Below are positions 36,024-47,040 of a stretch of 60,000 nucleotides of DNA, piece after piece (within the stretch, counting starts at the first letter, position 1; every line of letters begins with the position of its first letter). A program made the position numbers and the translations under genes. Under the pieces are notes generated by a model, which saw only the letters and a program-made list of their open reading frames with translations, did not search any database and was not told where the DNA came from. The DNA is from Membranipora membranacea (Eukaryota; Bryozoa; Gymnolaemata; Cheilostomatida; Membraniporidae), in contig OU612071.1 in assembly GCA_914767715.1 (NCBI GenBank), positions 24,055,681 to 24,115,680 of the forward strand. The letters are read 5' to 3'.

Positions 36024-36295
36024 CACTGCGCAAACTCAGTTCCTATTCAATGATTATACACTGGTATGATCATAAGTCTGAATAATCATGTTTATACCTT
36101 CATTATTCCACCTTATACAATGATTATACCACATTCCTGGCAAAATTATACAACTATAATTATTCAATGTATGGCATAAGTAGACAACTTATTCAATTCA
36201 ATTGTAATTATACAATGTAGGTATAACTTCATTTATTTATACTATCATTATCCTGCATGGAATATGCTCTGAATAGGAACCGATTTTGCACAGTG
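36024..36295. mobile_element. CACTG-ended MITE with TTG target duplication (EnSpm/CACTA-like)
   Basis: The ends are CACTGCGCAAACTCAGTTCC and the complement of GGAACCGATTTTGCACAGTG, about 26 bp of inverted repeat including CCTATTCA. TTG flanks both sides (36021-36023, 36296-36298). A CACTR terminus with a 3-bp duplication is the EnSpm/CACTA signature. It is AT-rich inside with subterminal ATTATAC repeats. Confidence 0.75.
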
Positions 36296-36742
36296 TTGTC
36301 CATTGATTGATTTCACTGCCTGATTTTGACAAACTGTTTCAGCAAAAAAAATGAGTGACATTTCTGAGATGAAAGCCTCAATTAGTTATCTTTGAGCAAT
36401 ACAGTGTTTAATGAGCACCCTAGACCTAATAATAAACTTTCAAAGGACACCGTATACAATTGTGAGGCAGGTTATGAGGTTGCGGCATGCTATTGAATGG
36501 TGATCCAAGCTAATGCTCAATATAGTGTTCTGTGTATGATGAGCACACATGTCCCTGCCAGCAATAGTAGCTTAAGAAATTGTCTTTTCTTTTTACATGA
36601 GATAACAATTCCATTACTCTATGTAGACAGTATGTGGGCAGGTTTTGAGTATTTTTGTTTGAATTCCATAAATTTTGTTACTCTCCTAAAAGATATAGAC
36701 CATCCATTGTCTGTTCACTGATGTTGTTGTCTCATTTTGCAG

Positions 36743-36856
36743 AAGAACCGGTCACCACTTCTTTGGAGTCCAACTGGAGGTCTCAAAACTGCAACTGGAC
36801 TACTATTACCCCCAAATGATAGTGTGCGCAATGGAAACATGATGAAACGCCACTGA
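36743..36856 (+). CDS. Candidate terminal exon (unidentified)
   Basis: It follows CTCATTTTGCAG and stays open in phase 0 for 37 codons to TGA. It contains KNRSPLLWSPTGGLKTATG and ends MMKRH. Low-complexity signs are absent. The upstream partner is unknown and no family is recognised. Confidence 0.35.
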   Translation, partial: KNRSPLLWSPTGGLKTATGLLLPPNDSVRNGNMMKRH

Positions 36857-37609
36857 ATATTGTTGGTATGCTTTTATTGGCTGCAAAATATGAAAAATAA
36901 TTCCTCCTGGGAGATGGATCACATATCAGTCTTACTGGTGCTCACGAGCGATAAGCACGTCTTGCTATAGCTAAACTTCACTAAGAATTCATGTGAGACT
37001 GACTGCTAGGAACAGGAGTGGAATGAATGCAATGATTAGTTTCTCTTTCCTCATATTCACTCTCTATTTCATTATCGATGTTTTAACATGTAACAGGTGA
37101 CAACTTTACTAAACCTAACTGAAAAGTAGCAGACAACCACTAATTTTCACCATCTTATTTGACTTATCTACCGTTAATTTGGCACTCAATTTTTTTACCA
37201 TGGTCTGTACCCCTGTCTTTTTCTATAAAAAACTGAAGCATTGTGCTTTTATTATTTTATATGAACTCTCTATCTAGTCAATCGTGTGCTTGAACTCATA
37301 TTTCTGTTTTCATAGAGGTATTAAAATGTTATGGTCGTTTCTTGATTTATGTCTAGTTCTAACACAGTTTCGTCTATTATCGGCAAGGAAATACAACAAA
37401 ATCATGTCTCCGTGAATGTGTAGCAAAAAGCAAAAAGAAAATTGATTTGTAATGTAATCCTAACTGTTACACCTTTGCTGGCGTGGCCGTGCACGTAAAG
37501 GCATGCATGTATGGCAAGTGAAACGCACACACTGGGTGTGCAGGGTCTTCTTGCCTGTTAACACGGAGGCAGTACTCCTTACAAGCAAGGAGACAAAGAG
37601 ATAAACTTA

Positions 37610-37887
37610 CTCCTTTCCACAAGTAACGTAGCAAATGCATTGGGTACTTGTGATGCAGTAACTGACACCGTGTCCGTAAGATCACAAGTCATAATTTGTG
37701 CCAGGTGAAAAAATGAATAGCCCAACCCATCTAAAAGTCCTATTGCTTTACTAGTAGTACTTGAACACACTGATATGAGCTTAGGGGTTTCCTTTACCAA
37801 CCCACAAGAGGCTTAGAATTGAAGAAAATCACTTACCAGAGTTTCCCTCTCATGTCATTTTGCAAAAACTTCCTAGCAGTTGGAAAC
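37610..37887 (-). CDS. Candidate exons near the right end of the 15.8-kb insert, minus strand
   Basis: One exon, 37887-37837, lies between TTCATAG and a TG|GTAAGTG donor and reads FPTARKFLQNDMRGKL. A second open stretch below about 37790 contains GLLDGLGYSFFHLAQIM and ASQVPNAFATLLVER and ends at AGGA|GTAAGT. The link between them is not resolved because phases do not fit the visible acceptors. They sit where a transposase gene reading inward from the element end would start, so an element-encoded protein is possible; no family is recognised. Confidence 0.3.
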
Positions 37888-37988
37888 CTATGAAGACAAT
37901 ATAAGTACAAGCCACAAACTCAAAATAGCTGCGCAATACTGAAACTCGCGGGTGCGCGGGGAAGCAGGGCGGGCCTGTAGCCTTTTCG

Positions 37989-38287
37989 TCTTCTGATGGT
38001 TCTGAGGAGACACATGTTTTGTCCACAGAAGTTTTGCTAAGCTATGCCCTGATACATCACCATATGTAAGTGTTTCTACATTGTTGTTTTCTGCATTATG
38101 TGTAATAGTGTTATATGTGTTTTGCTTATCTGAAGAGCTGTTTCTATGAGCAAAGATGAGATTTATATTCACTTTTGTGTGGCCTCAAGCATATGGTAAA
38201 TTTCACCATATTAATTTTAGGTACAACCTCTGTGGCAATAAACTAAAGATAAGATAACTACAGTAAATTTACATAGCTCCCATTACA
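37989..38287 (+). repeat. 5' LTR, second part (BEL)
   Basis: It matches 58850-59149 of the 3' LTR over its whole 299 bp with roughly 8% differences. It starts at TCTTCTGATGG, the block also ending the first LTR part at 22168. It ends ACA, 28 bp before the gag ATG. No clear tRNA primer site could be recognised. Confidence 0.85.
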
Positions 38288-38315
38288 GTACATATGCTCA
38301 GTGAAATATCAATCC

Positions 38316-39523
38316 ATGGCTGATAGTGAAGTTGTAAGCGCGATAGCTAATCTAAAGAAATTCCGCACATCGCTCAAAGTAAAGCTCACTTCCACAACAA
38401 CACAGCTATGTAAATGCTCACCATTAGATAGAAAGCTCCTTGATGATTTCTAAGCTAAAGTCAACTCTATATATGCTGATTTATGCGACGCTCACCACGA
38501 ATATGCTGAGTTGGTCGCTGATGATGATTATGATTCACACCATGTGGTCAATGGCTTAGACGTCACACAATACTACGAATCGTTTACCGAAGATCATGCT
38601 AAAGCTCTCGACACTTGTACTCATCATAAAGCTGCATTCATTGGTCATGAGATACAGTTGGCTTTGGGTCAAATAGCTTGATGAACTCGGTGATGCCGTT
38701 GGTAAATCTAGAATCACCACATTATTGAACATTTATCCATGTTATCCGCACAATATCATTCAATCCATAACGATACTAATTTAGAATTAGAGAGTGCTAT
38801 TGTATATCTAGGTAAGGTTAGTTTCTCCTTGTCTAATGCTCGATTATGTACAAGCAATGCTTTGTCTGGTGGGGAGGATAGTGGGGCGGGTGGTTCACAG
38901 CGGGTCACTACTAATGACACATCAACATCACAAACTTTTACAACTCACACATCACAAACACCCAGTGTTAGTTCCAGTGATCATGTTAGTATAGGGGTTA
39001 GTTCCAGTGGTATTGTAAGTTCCAGTGTCAGCAGTAGTAATGTGATTGTTCAAACTACTGGTACTAGTGCTATTAGTACAGGCTCAGGTAACATAGTATC
39101 CACGCCGTCTTGAAGTAAAGCAGCTAATATTGCTTCAAATGTTAGTTTAGTGAGTCAACCAAATCAGTTACTCACTCCTCAACCACATGCTCTTAGTGGT
39201 TTGCCGTCAGTTATTTCTCAGTCTAGTTTCCTACCTTCTAGAATGTCCACTCAAGTTCAAGCATCAACTGGATCTCACTTGTATTCTAGAGTCAATGATC
39301 TCTCTGTTGTGTCTGCCTATGATGGTTATATTCCACCATCGATTCACCCAAACAACACTCTCTCCTCTAGTATGCATGTTGCTCAAGCTCATAGTCATTA
39401 TAATTCAAAATTCAAAAAATGTTCTCCTCCTTCCTTTGATGGTACAAAGAGATAATGGCCCGAGCTCCGGACCGCATGGAGAAGGTATGCTGCTTCTGAG
39501 TTTCATTGTGATGAAGATAGGGC
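38316..39523 (+). pseudogene. gag: BEL/Pao gag, N-terminal part, broken
   Basis: The frame starts with ATG at 38316 (MADSEVVSAIANLKKF). It has stop codons near 38451 and 38680, a frame change before about 38720, and a further stop at 39111. The middle is a Ser/Thr-rich, low-complexity linker. The segment before the MITE (from about 39400) contains SPPSFDGTK, a stop, then WPELRTAWRRYAA, matching the start of the retrotransposon gag domain. Coding sequence continues beyond the 800-bp MITE at 40324. It would form the particle; it cannot do so from this copy. Confidence 0.75.
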
Positions 39524-40323
39524 CACAGCCAGCCCGTAAAAGCGTTCGGGATGGCGATTGTGGCTGTAGGCGGTCGCTAAGGGGGTGGGTGGGAAGCTAG
39601 GGAAACTCTGTTTTTTGCAATTCATCATCTTTTTAATTTTAGCACCTGTTTACAGCACTTTTGCCTCATCTCACAGAGTTCTAACCCTGTTTTTCAGATT
39701 CCTCATTCCTTAAAAAATACATCAATGTTGTCACATCAATAAAATAACATAAATGTGCAGACTTACTAATGGTTGTCTTCTCCTATGTCTGGGCATTCTC
39801 AGACACGGCACTTTTCGGAGACTCGAAAATGATTTATGTAAATTAAGGCTCGCTAGAAATGGGCCTTAGGCTATGTTATATGTTGTGATATGAAATTGAC
39901 TTCTTTTTTCCCTATATTTTCCCATGCTAATTAAATAGTTGTCTTCCCATGACAATAAAATCTGACCGAAACGATAACTCCTAATAAAATATAACGAATC
40001 TTATTCATTTTAAACAAGCTAGCAGTCTCCGAAAAGTGCCGTGTCTGAGAATGCCCAGACATAGGAGAAGACAACCATTAATAAGTCTGCACATTTATGT
40101 TATTTTATTGATGTGACAACATACATGTATGCTTTAAGGTATGAGGAATCTGAAAAAACAGGGTTAGAACTCTGTGATATGAGGCAAAAGTGCTGTAAAC
40201 AGGCGCTAAAGTTGAAAAAGTAATAAATTGCAAAAAACTGAGTTTCCTAGCTTCCCACCCACCCCCTTATTGACCGCCTACGGCCGCGATCGCCATCCCG
40301 AACGCTTTTAAGGGCTGGCTGTG
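39524..40323. mobile_element. 800-bp foldback MITE in gag with 8-bp target duplication (hAT- or P-like)
   Basis: The ends are CACAGCCAGCCCGTAAAAGC and the complement of GCTTTTAAGGGCTGGCTGTG. The arms, about 300 bp each (39524-39830, 40020-40323), are near-perfect inverted repeats around a loop of about 190 bp. The flanks are GATAGGGC (39516-39523) and GATAGAGC (40324-40331), 7 of 8 matching. Eight-base duplications are typical of hAT and P superfamilies. The gag frame resumes exactly after it. Confidence 0.85.
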
Positions 40324-41157
40324 GATAGAGCTAATGCTCTGAGGCGGAGTTTGGTTGGTGAGGCACTTAAGTGTGTGCGTTCTATTTTCTCATCACAGTC
40401 AAATGCTTATGTGAGAATGTGGAATAGGCTCGATGGGAGGAATAGTGATATTAGCATGTGTGTTCAGACGGTATATGATGACCTGAGTAGACTAAGAATC
40501 ATCAAAGCCGAGGATCACAAAGGTCTTGGTGATTTTGCTGATGAGTTAGAAATGTGTTATAGCCAACTAGCTGAAGTTGGACAGATCAAGTCGATAACTA
40601 TGAATCACATTGATTCTTTGTCTGATAAGTTACCCATACATGTTCGTGAGAACTGGAATGTTGTCTATGAAAATGTACCCATAGATGATAAGATTCACCC
40701 ATTCTCAAGTTTCATGAGATTCATGGAAGGTCGTAGTTCTGCTGTAGCTCGCCTAGCTGAAAGACAGAGCCAGATGAAGTGTGTGCAGGTAGACGATGGT
40801 AAGGCTATAATTCAGACTACCCAAGCAGCTCGCACTTATGATGCCGCTTCTATGGGGAGATCTATAGATTCAGGGTCTAGTAGTACAGTGGTAAAGGAGT
40901 ATAAGAAGCCTGTTCAACCTCAATGCCTGATACACACTGAGGCAAATCATGATACAGCAGCCTGTTCCGATTTGCTGAAATGTAGTGCCGATGATCGATA
41001 CAAACTGGTGTCAGATAAAAAAGCTTGTTTCAGGTGCCTTGGGAATCACTTCATTCGTTCATGTCGTTCTAAGAGTCAGTGTCATAAGTGTGATAAAAAC
41101 TATCACCATGTTCTCCTATGTAAATATGACAAGAAGACCAATTCAGGTGATAATTAA
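40324..41157 (+). pseudogene. gag: BEL/Pao gag, C-terminal part with zinc knuckles
   Basis: Open for about 277 codons. It holds the rest of the retrotransposon gag helical domain, then cysteine/histidine clusters: CLIHTEANHDTAAC, CFRCLGNHFIRSC and CHKCDKNYHHVLLC, the BEL-type set of nucleic-acid-binding knuckles. The frame stops at 41155-41157. In intact BEL elements gag and pol are usually one long frame, so this stop is probably a mutation. Confidence 0.85.
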
Positions 41158-41646
41158 GCAAAGAGGTTATTGTGAGTTCAAGCAATCATGCAAAGACATT
41201 CTCTCATCAAGTATTCTTTCCTATACAAGAGGTACGTGTAGTTGGTTCAGATAAAAAGGCTGTGTTATTTTTTGATAGTGGTTCGAATTCCTAATACATT
41301 ACCTATGATGCTGTTAAAAGACTACATGCACGGCGGATTAGACCTGTGGTAGTCGAGATAACTCTCATGGGTGGCAAGGAATGTGAGGTAGATACATACA
41401 TCTTTGAAGATGATTTGAGAGCTAAAGCGGATCAGTTGTGACTATTGAAGTTTATGGTGTAGATTATATAACAGATTCTATTCCTATACCAAACATTGCT
41501 ATGATTGGGGAGTTATTCCCAGACATTGACTGTCAACAGTTGAGTCGCTCATCTGAATGTGTTGATATTTTAGTGGGTGTTGATAATGAGGATATATCTC
41601 CAGGTAATGTTGTAGCTCAAGTAGGAAAGTTGATAATCAAGCAGTC
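41158..41646 (+). pseudogene. pol: BEL/Pao protease region, broken
   Basis: A retroviral-type aspartic protease motif (LFFDSGSNS) is at about 41265-41292, followed at once by an in-frame stop. A later frame (41438-41646) contains IPIPNIAMIGELFPDID and VDILVGVDN, the flap and C-terminal parts of BEL proteases. At least one stop and one further break separate the pieces. The SINE interrupts the frame right after QSVFG. Confidence 0.75.
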
Positions 41647-41892
41647 TGTCTTTGGTAGCTCAGTTGGTTAGAGCGCCTGCCCTTTGACACGCAAGCGTTG
41701 GAGGTCCTGGGTTCGAATCCCGCTGCAGTCTACTGACTACTGGGCTCATATGACACCCCAGATGTGCTCCGACCTGCCTGCAAACTGAGAGCAACTTGGC
41801 GCCGAATACGGCGGCCGCGCCCTTAAGGCACTGATATTTCTCAGTCCCGGGAGGGAGACAACACTTGCGATTTTTAAACCCATGGTTCTTCA
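41647..41892 (+). mobile_element. tRNA-derived SINE inserted in BEL pol
   Basis: The head resembles a tRNA, with A-box TAGCTCAGTTGG (41656-41667) and B-box GGGTTCGAATCCC (41710-41722). A body with GTGCTCCGACCTGCCTGC and GAGAGCAAC follows. A related body without the head occurs twice in the 14.6-kb element (about 45481 and 46422). The polymerase III boxes could still act, but the tRNA fold is degraded. No clean target duplication was found. Confidence 0.75.
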
Positions 41893-43543
41893 GGGTCTCT
41901 AGCTGATAAATCAGAGGTGGATAGTGGAAGTTTAATCGGTTGCCATGCTGTTGTGAATGATAAGTATCACTGTGGTGTTATGCACCATTCATGTCAGTCT
42001 CTACTTGCTCGTTCCTTTGTTGATCGTTCGCAGATAGAAGACTTCATAGCTGGAGAGCAGCTTGGTACAGAGGTAAATCCCAGATGTGGATCATGCAAAT
42101 GCTCTAAGTGTCCAATTGTCGGGCACAGTTATTCCTTCCAAGAGGAACAAGAGCTCTCCGTGATCCGGACAAACCTCAGATATGACCAAGAAAAGAAGTT
42201 GTGGACAACAAAGTACCCGTGGGTGATTGATCTATCTGTTCTGCCAGATAACTACCCTTCAGCGTACGCTACACTGAAAAGTACAGAGCGCAAGCTCCGT
42301 AAAGATCTGTCTTGGGATGAGACATATCATAGTCAGATCAATGACATGGTCAACCGTCAAGTGGCGAAAAAACTCACTACTGAGGAGCTGAAGACATGGT
42401 AGGGCCCTGTGTTTTATCTCTCTCATCTGGCAGTTCTTAACCCCAAATCCCAATCAACACCGGTCAGAATAGTGTTCAACAGCAGCCAAGTGTATAAAGG
42501 TCACTCGCTGAACAAGGCCCTGGCTAAGGGTCCTGATAGTTACTTGAACAACTTGCTTGGTGTCTTGCTTCGTTGGAGGGAAGGGGCGGTGTCAGTTGTA
42601 GCAGATATCAGAAAAATGTATAACTCGACATATATAGACCCAGTAGAGCAACACTGCCACAGATTTCTGTGGCGAGATCTTGATGATAGTAGAGAGCCTG
42701 ATGTGTATATTATCCTCCGAGTAAATATGGGTGATAAACCCGCCGGAGCGATAAGCACCGAGGCAATTTACCTCACAGCACAGATGTTTGAAAAGGATTA
42801 TCCAGATGTGGCAGAACTGTTGAGATCTCCAACGTATGTCGATGATGTCATCACATCCGTTGGCACAGTGGAGGAAGCCCAGTCTCTGGCTGATCGAACC
42901 GATCATGTTCTCAGCTCAGCTGGTTTCGATGTGAAGGAGTGGCTGGTTGGAGGTTGTGATCGTGTTAGCGCTCCTGAGTTGAAGGTTTTGGGTGTCAGCT
43001 GGCAACCCGCTGAAGATGTTATTTACTTCCGACCATGTGTCAATTTCTCTGAAAAAAGAGGGGTGTATTTTTCAGGCCTGACCTCATTGTCACTGATATT
43101 CCCTCTGAAATACCTCAGATTCTCACTAGAAGATCAGTGCTGGAGCAAACTATGAGGATTTTCGATCCAATCGGCATCTTATCGCCGTTCACCCTCTAAG
43201 CAAAAGTTCTCTTGAGGACCACCTGGGCCCTCAAGCTTGGATGGGCTGATAGGCTTCCTGACGATTTAAGGATGGACTAGGTTCAGTTCTTCTCTCAGAT
43301 GTTTCAGTTGTGTGGTCTCAGGTTTGATAGGTGCATTACTCCAGCTGATGCCGTTGGTGATCCTATGCTGATTATACTCTCAGATGGCAGCGATCTGGCA
43401 TATTGATTCTCGGCTTATATCAGATGGTCTCTCTCCGATGGCTCCTTTTGGAGCAGGTTAGTGCTGGCTAAGTGTTGGATAGCCCCGATGCAAAAGTTGA
43501 GTACTCCACAAATGGAGCTCAATGGTGCGGTGCTATCAAAGAG
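41893..43543 (+). pseudogene. pol: BEL/Pao reverse transcriptase and start of RNase H, broken
   Basis: After the SINE the frame gives a CGSCKCSKCPIVG cluster typical of BEL between protease and RT. It then gives the RT, with one stop near 42400 (TAG after KTW). Palm blocks include VVADIRKMYNS, VNMGDKPAGA and the catalytic YVDD box at about 42835. A frameshift near 43060 and several stops follow (43153-43280). RNase H-like remnants include LIILSDGSDLAY and QMELNGAV near 43365-43530. The frame is then cut by the 14.6-kb element and continues at 58158. Confidence 0.85.
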
Positions 43544-43693
43544 CGGTAGGTACGAAAAACCGAACCACGAACTCTCAAGCTACGAACCTTTAAAAAACCG
43601 AACCTTCAATGTGTCTGATAACATAATTTCGTCCAATGATATGCTTCGTAACAAAATTGGAACTTTGAGGAACAGGGTAATCTCTTGCACTTA

Positions 43694-45480
43694 GGCAAAT
43701 GGTAGGGTGACAACTCCCATCCCAGCAGAGAGTTTGGGACATAGTAGCAGCAGGGAGGGTGGGAGGGGAACAGGGAGGGGAGCAGGGAGTTCTAGAAAAG
43801 ACACCAGGCAAGATCATGGCTTGAACGATTTCCAGATCGAGACAGAGATTCCGGAGAGCTGGGAGCCACCAAGTTCAAACTTAGTGATTATTACCTCGGT
43901 GGTGCGACTGATCCTGGAAAATTGAGCGATTATGCACAAGTGGCGCTCGCAGTGATCCTTTTACTTATTAAATGATGCTTGCAAATACTCAGTTTATGTG
44001 AGTGATAAGGTGATCCAAGCAGATAATATATTATATGCGCATTTAAATAAAGGTAATGGTTCAGAGAAGAGACTGTTGATGGTGTTTCTATGTGTATTCA
44101 ATGAACTTATTTGTATATTATGGTGCCTGAAATAGCGGCAAAATGAGAGGCAGACACAAGGCCTGAGAGAATAGTAATGGCTCGGGTGGATTTTAACTGA
44201 AGTGTGAGCATTTGTGGCTGTGAATACACATGTGATGGTAGACCAATGGGGACATAAAGCAGTTCCTATCCAATCGTAGTGGCAATGTATGTTGTTAATG
44301 ACAGTAAGCTAACGATCAAGCCATCACGTTTGCACAACAGCTATCACAAGGATTGTACTGTGTCTTCTGGTACTGCGCAACTAAAAAATACAGAAAATAT
44401 CACATACGTATGAATCCAATGAGAAGTGTTTGATATTATATGTCATGTTATTATGAGTTAAAATTTATAACTCACTTTTTTGCTCACCTCACTCTACTCC
44501 TAGCTTTAGGGCAGCATGAGTTAAGCTCACAGTTTCGTCATTGCCGGTTAATATCATATGCTTTTTTATGGCTTTTCCAGCTTAATTACACGAGGCCGTT
44601 GTAGAAGACTAGGATATTATCATTATCAGTTTAGTCCGGGCCACCACAGCTTGAACCTGACTTCAGTACACAGCGATAGAACAGCATGTGAGTCTGACCA
44701 TCGAACCAAAATACCCATTGTCGCACTATATTATTAGAGAGAAAACAGGCATTTTTTGGTATTCTGCGGTACGAGTAAGAGAAATCAATAGCTGAAGTTG
44801 TGATGAGTAAGGGCCCGCATGGATATCTACAAACACAAGATTTCTTATGTTAATCATTGCAATAGGCCCTACTCAGTTCATTAAAGTCAATTTGGGCAAA
44901 TCTTAGGCTAAGAAGTTGTCTTCTCTTATTGTTGAAATTCGGTGGCTCATTTGCAGTATAGAGTTATCACCCCATCTATCTATCTGTGTAAAACATTTCA
45001 AGCATGTGGATAGATTTCAGAGTAAATTTTTTAACAATGGTCAAGGAAAGAGTTTTTTATTCCTTGGTCAAGATACCTGCAAGCTTTGTGTCAAGGAAAA
45101 AGTTATGGGAAGCTTGAAGCCAAATACTCCTTTCATCTATTTGTCACAATTATAGGGTTCTGGAGAATGAACTGAATTCAAAGTTTTCGATTACAGTAAA
45201 AATAGAATATGCAGGCTCTCCCGTAAAAAAATTCTCTTTGTACAGCCTTACTCCACAAATAGACTTGATGTTTTATGCTTAAAGTACACCTAACTATCCT
45301 AGCTAAATTGATACGGTGGGTAAAGCTAGGAAGGCAGTATTGTGGCAGTTTTTACAATAGGATTGACTATTACAATCCTTGGATGATGCTGCCACAATGT
45401 AACCTTGGTCTGTGCAATCATTGAACCTTAAATTTATCGAAAGGGCCTCATATCAAATGTATCTGCTTTCCATCGTCTAC
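43694..45480. other. No gene recognised
   Basis: Short open frames occur, for example a Gly/Ser/Arg-rich one at 43707-43925, but none shows a conserved domain. It is probably subterminal DNA of the 14.6-kb element. Confidence 0.35.
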
Positions 45481-47040
45481 TGGGCTTTGGTTGACACCCA
45501 GGTGTGCTCCGACCTGCCTGCAAACAGAGAGCAACCTGGCGCAGATATTGTGGCCTGGCCACTAAGGCAACGAATTTCGCCACCTATTCTCCGGGATGCG
45601 GCTTGTGACAAGACATCTGATTTAAATCAACCTTCAATTTTACTCAGTCTTGAGACACAAAGGTTATCCTCAGGTTTTAATATTCTAATATTACATTGCC
45701 TTTAAATCCTTTGGAAAAGATAGACAAGGCACAACAGTAACAAATTCTTTCCTTGTAATGAAACACAGAGACTGCAATACAACTGGCTCTTTACAAATAA
45801 GATTTTCTTGAGGGATTAGAAAATTTACTCTGAGAAAACAATGTCTGTAATTGCTCTAACTGATATCTTCATTCAGCTTAGGTTTCAATTGTACTTGGAT
45901 CGTTTCAATGCACCGCATGGAGAATTGCTTTCGAGTTTGTTTCGAGGCCATCTCAGATTTGTTGTTTATTGAGGCAGCCCACCTGTTTGGCTAACCGAAT
46001 CCTCAAAAGTAACAACATTATAACTTGTTGCACTATAAATGCAGTCCCAGGGCACCCTCTACTTGATTGTGCAATAACTCCCGGAAGGTTTACCCGGCTA
46101 GCCAAGAGTGAAGTGATCGCAACCTTGTATAACTTTTTAGAAGCATGGACCATGTTTTTGTTGAGTAAAGAGAGTGTGGATAATTGAATGTCGACAAGGT
46201 GTCATGGTCGATTGCAAAAATGTAAATATATGAGTAGCCAGCCACTAGAGCCTATTGATTCAACATAATATGATATGATATTTTAGATGCAATAAAATTG
46301 GTGTAAAAAACGGGGCACTCAATATGGGCTAAATTTTTTGTATCAGAACTGGGGTTTCGGGCATGGAATACTGGTTGGAAAATATATTTGGACTGAGCAG
46401 GAATTACAAATTATCTAGCACTGGGCTTTGGTAGGCACCCAGGTGTGCTCCGATCTGCCTGCAAACAGAGAGCAACCTGGTGCAGATATTGCGGCCTGGC
46501 CACTAAGGCAACAAATTTTGCCGCCTACGCTCCAGGATGTTGCTTATGACAAAACATCTGATTTAAATCAAACTTCAATTTTAATTTGATGCAATAATGC
46601 TATATTACATAAATATCATAAGAAGCAACAAGTCTTGAGACACAAAGGTAATCCTCAGGTGTTGATATTCTAATATTACGTTGTCTTTAAATCCTTTGGA
46701 AAAGATAAACAAGGCACAACAGTAACAAATTCTTTCCCTGTAATGAAACACAGAGACTGCAATACAACTGGTTGTTTACGAATAAGATTTTCTTGAGGGA
46801 TTAGAAAATTTACTCTGTGAAAACAATGTCTGTAATTGATCTAACTGATATCTTCATCCAGCTAAGGTCTCAATTGTACTTGGATCGTTTCAATGCAATG
46901 CGTGAAGAATTGCTTCCCATTTTGTTTGGAGGCCATCTCAGATTTGTTGTTTCTTGAGGCAGCCCACCTGTTTGGCTAACCGAATCCTCAAAAGTAACAA
47001 CATTATAACTTGTTACAGTATAGATGCAGTCCCAGGGCAC
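45481..47040. repeat. Direct duplication (45481-46055 and 46422-47040) carrying SINE body
   Basis: The two copies share GTGCTCCGACCTGCCTGCAA, TTTAAATCCTTTGGAAAAGA, GGGATTAGAAAATTTACTCT and TTTGGCTAACCGAATCCTCA over about 575-620 bp. The second has a ~48-bp insertion near 46583-46630. The first ~110 bp of each is the SINE body seen in BEL pol. The 366 bp between copies is unique. 47040-48960 holds nothing I recognise. Confidence 0.8.

Larger units (their letters stand above)
22169..37988. mobile_element. Unclassified 15.8-kb insertion splitting the 5' LTR
   Basis: The LTR sequence TCTTCTGATGG ends the left piece (22158-22168) and is repeated at the start of the right piece (37989-37999), consistent with a target duplication of up to 11 bp. 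The insert ends (GTGATATGGGGG and CCTGTAGCCTTTTCG) show no inverted repeat that I can see. It contains small exons on both strands, two related minisatellite-bearing elements and a CACTG MITE. It could be one large element with later insertions or several events. Confidence 0.55.

Noticed and set aside
39187-39600. 137-codon frame overlapping gag
   Set aside because: Out-of-frame shadow of the gag linker that runs into the MITE.
41651-41732. Functional tRNA gene
   Set aside because: A and B boxes are good, but the anticodon arm is irregular and it is followed by a SINE body inside a dead retrotransposon.
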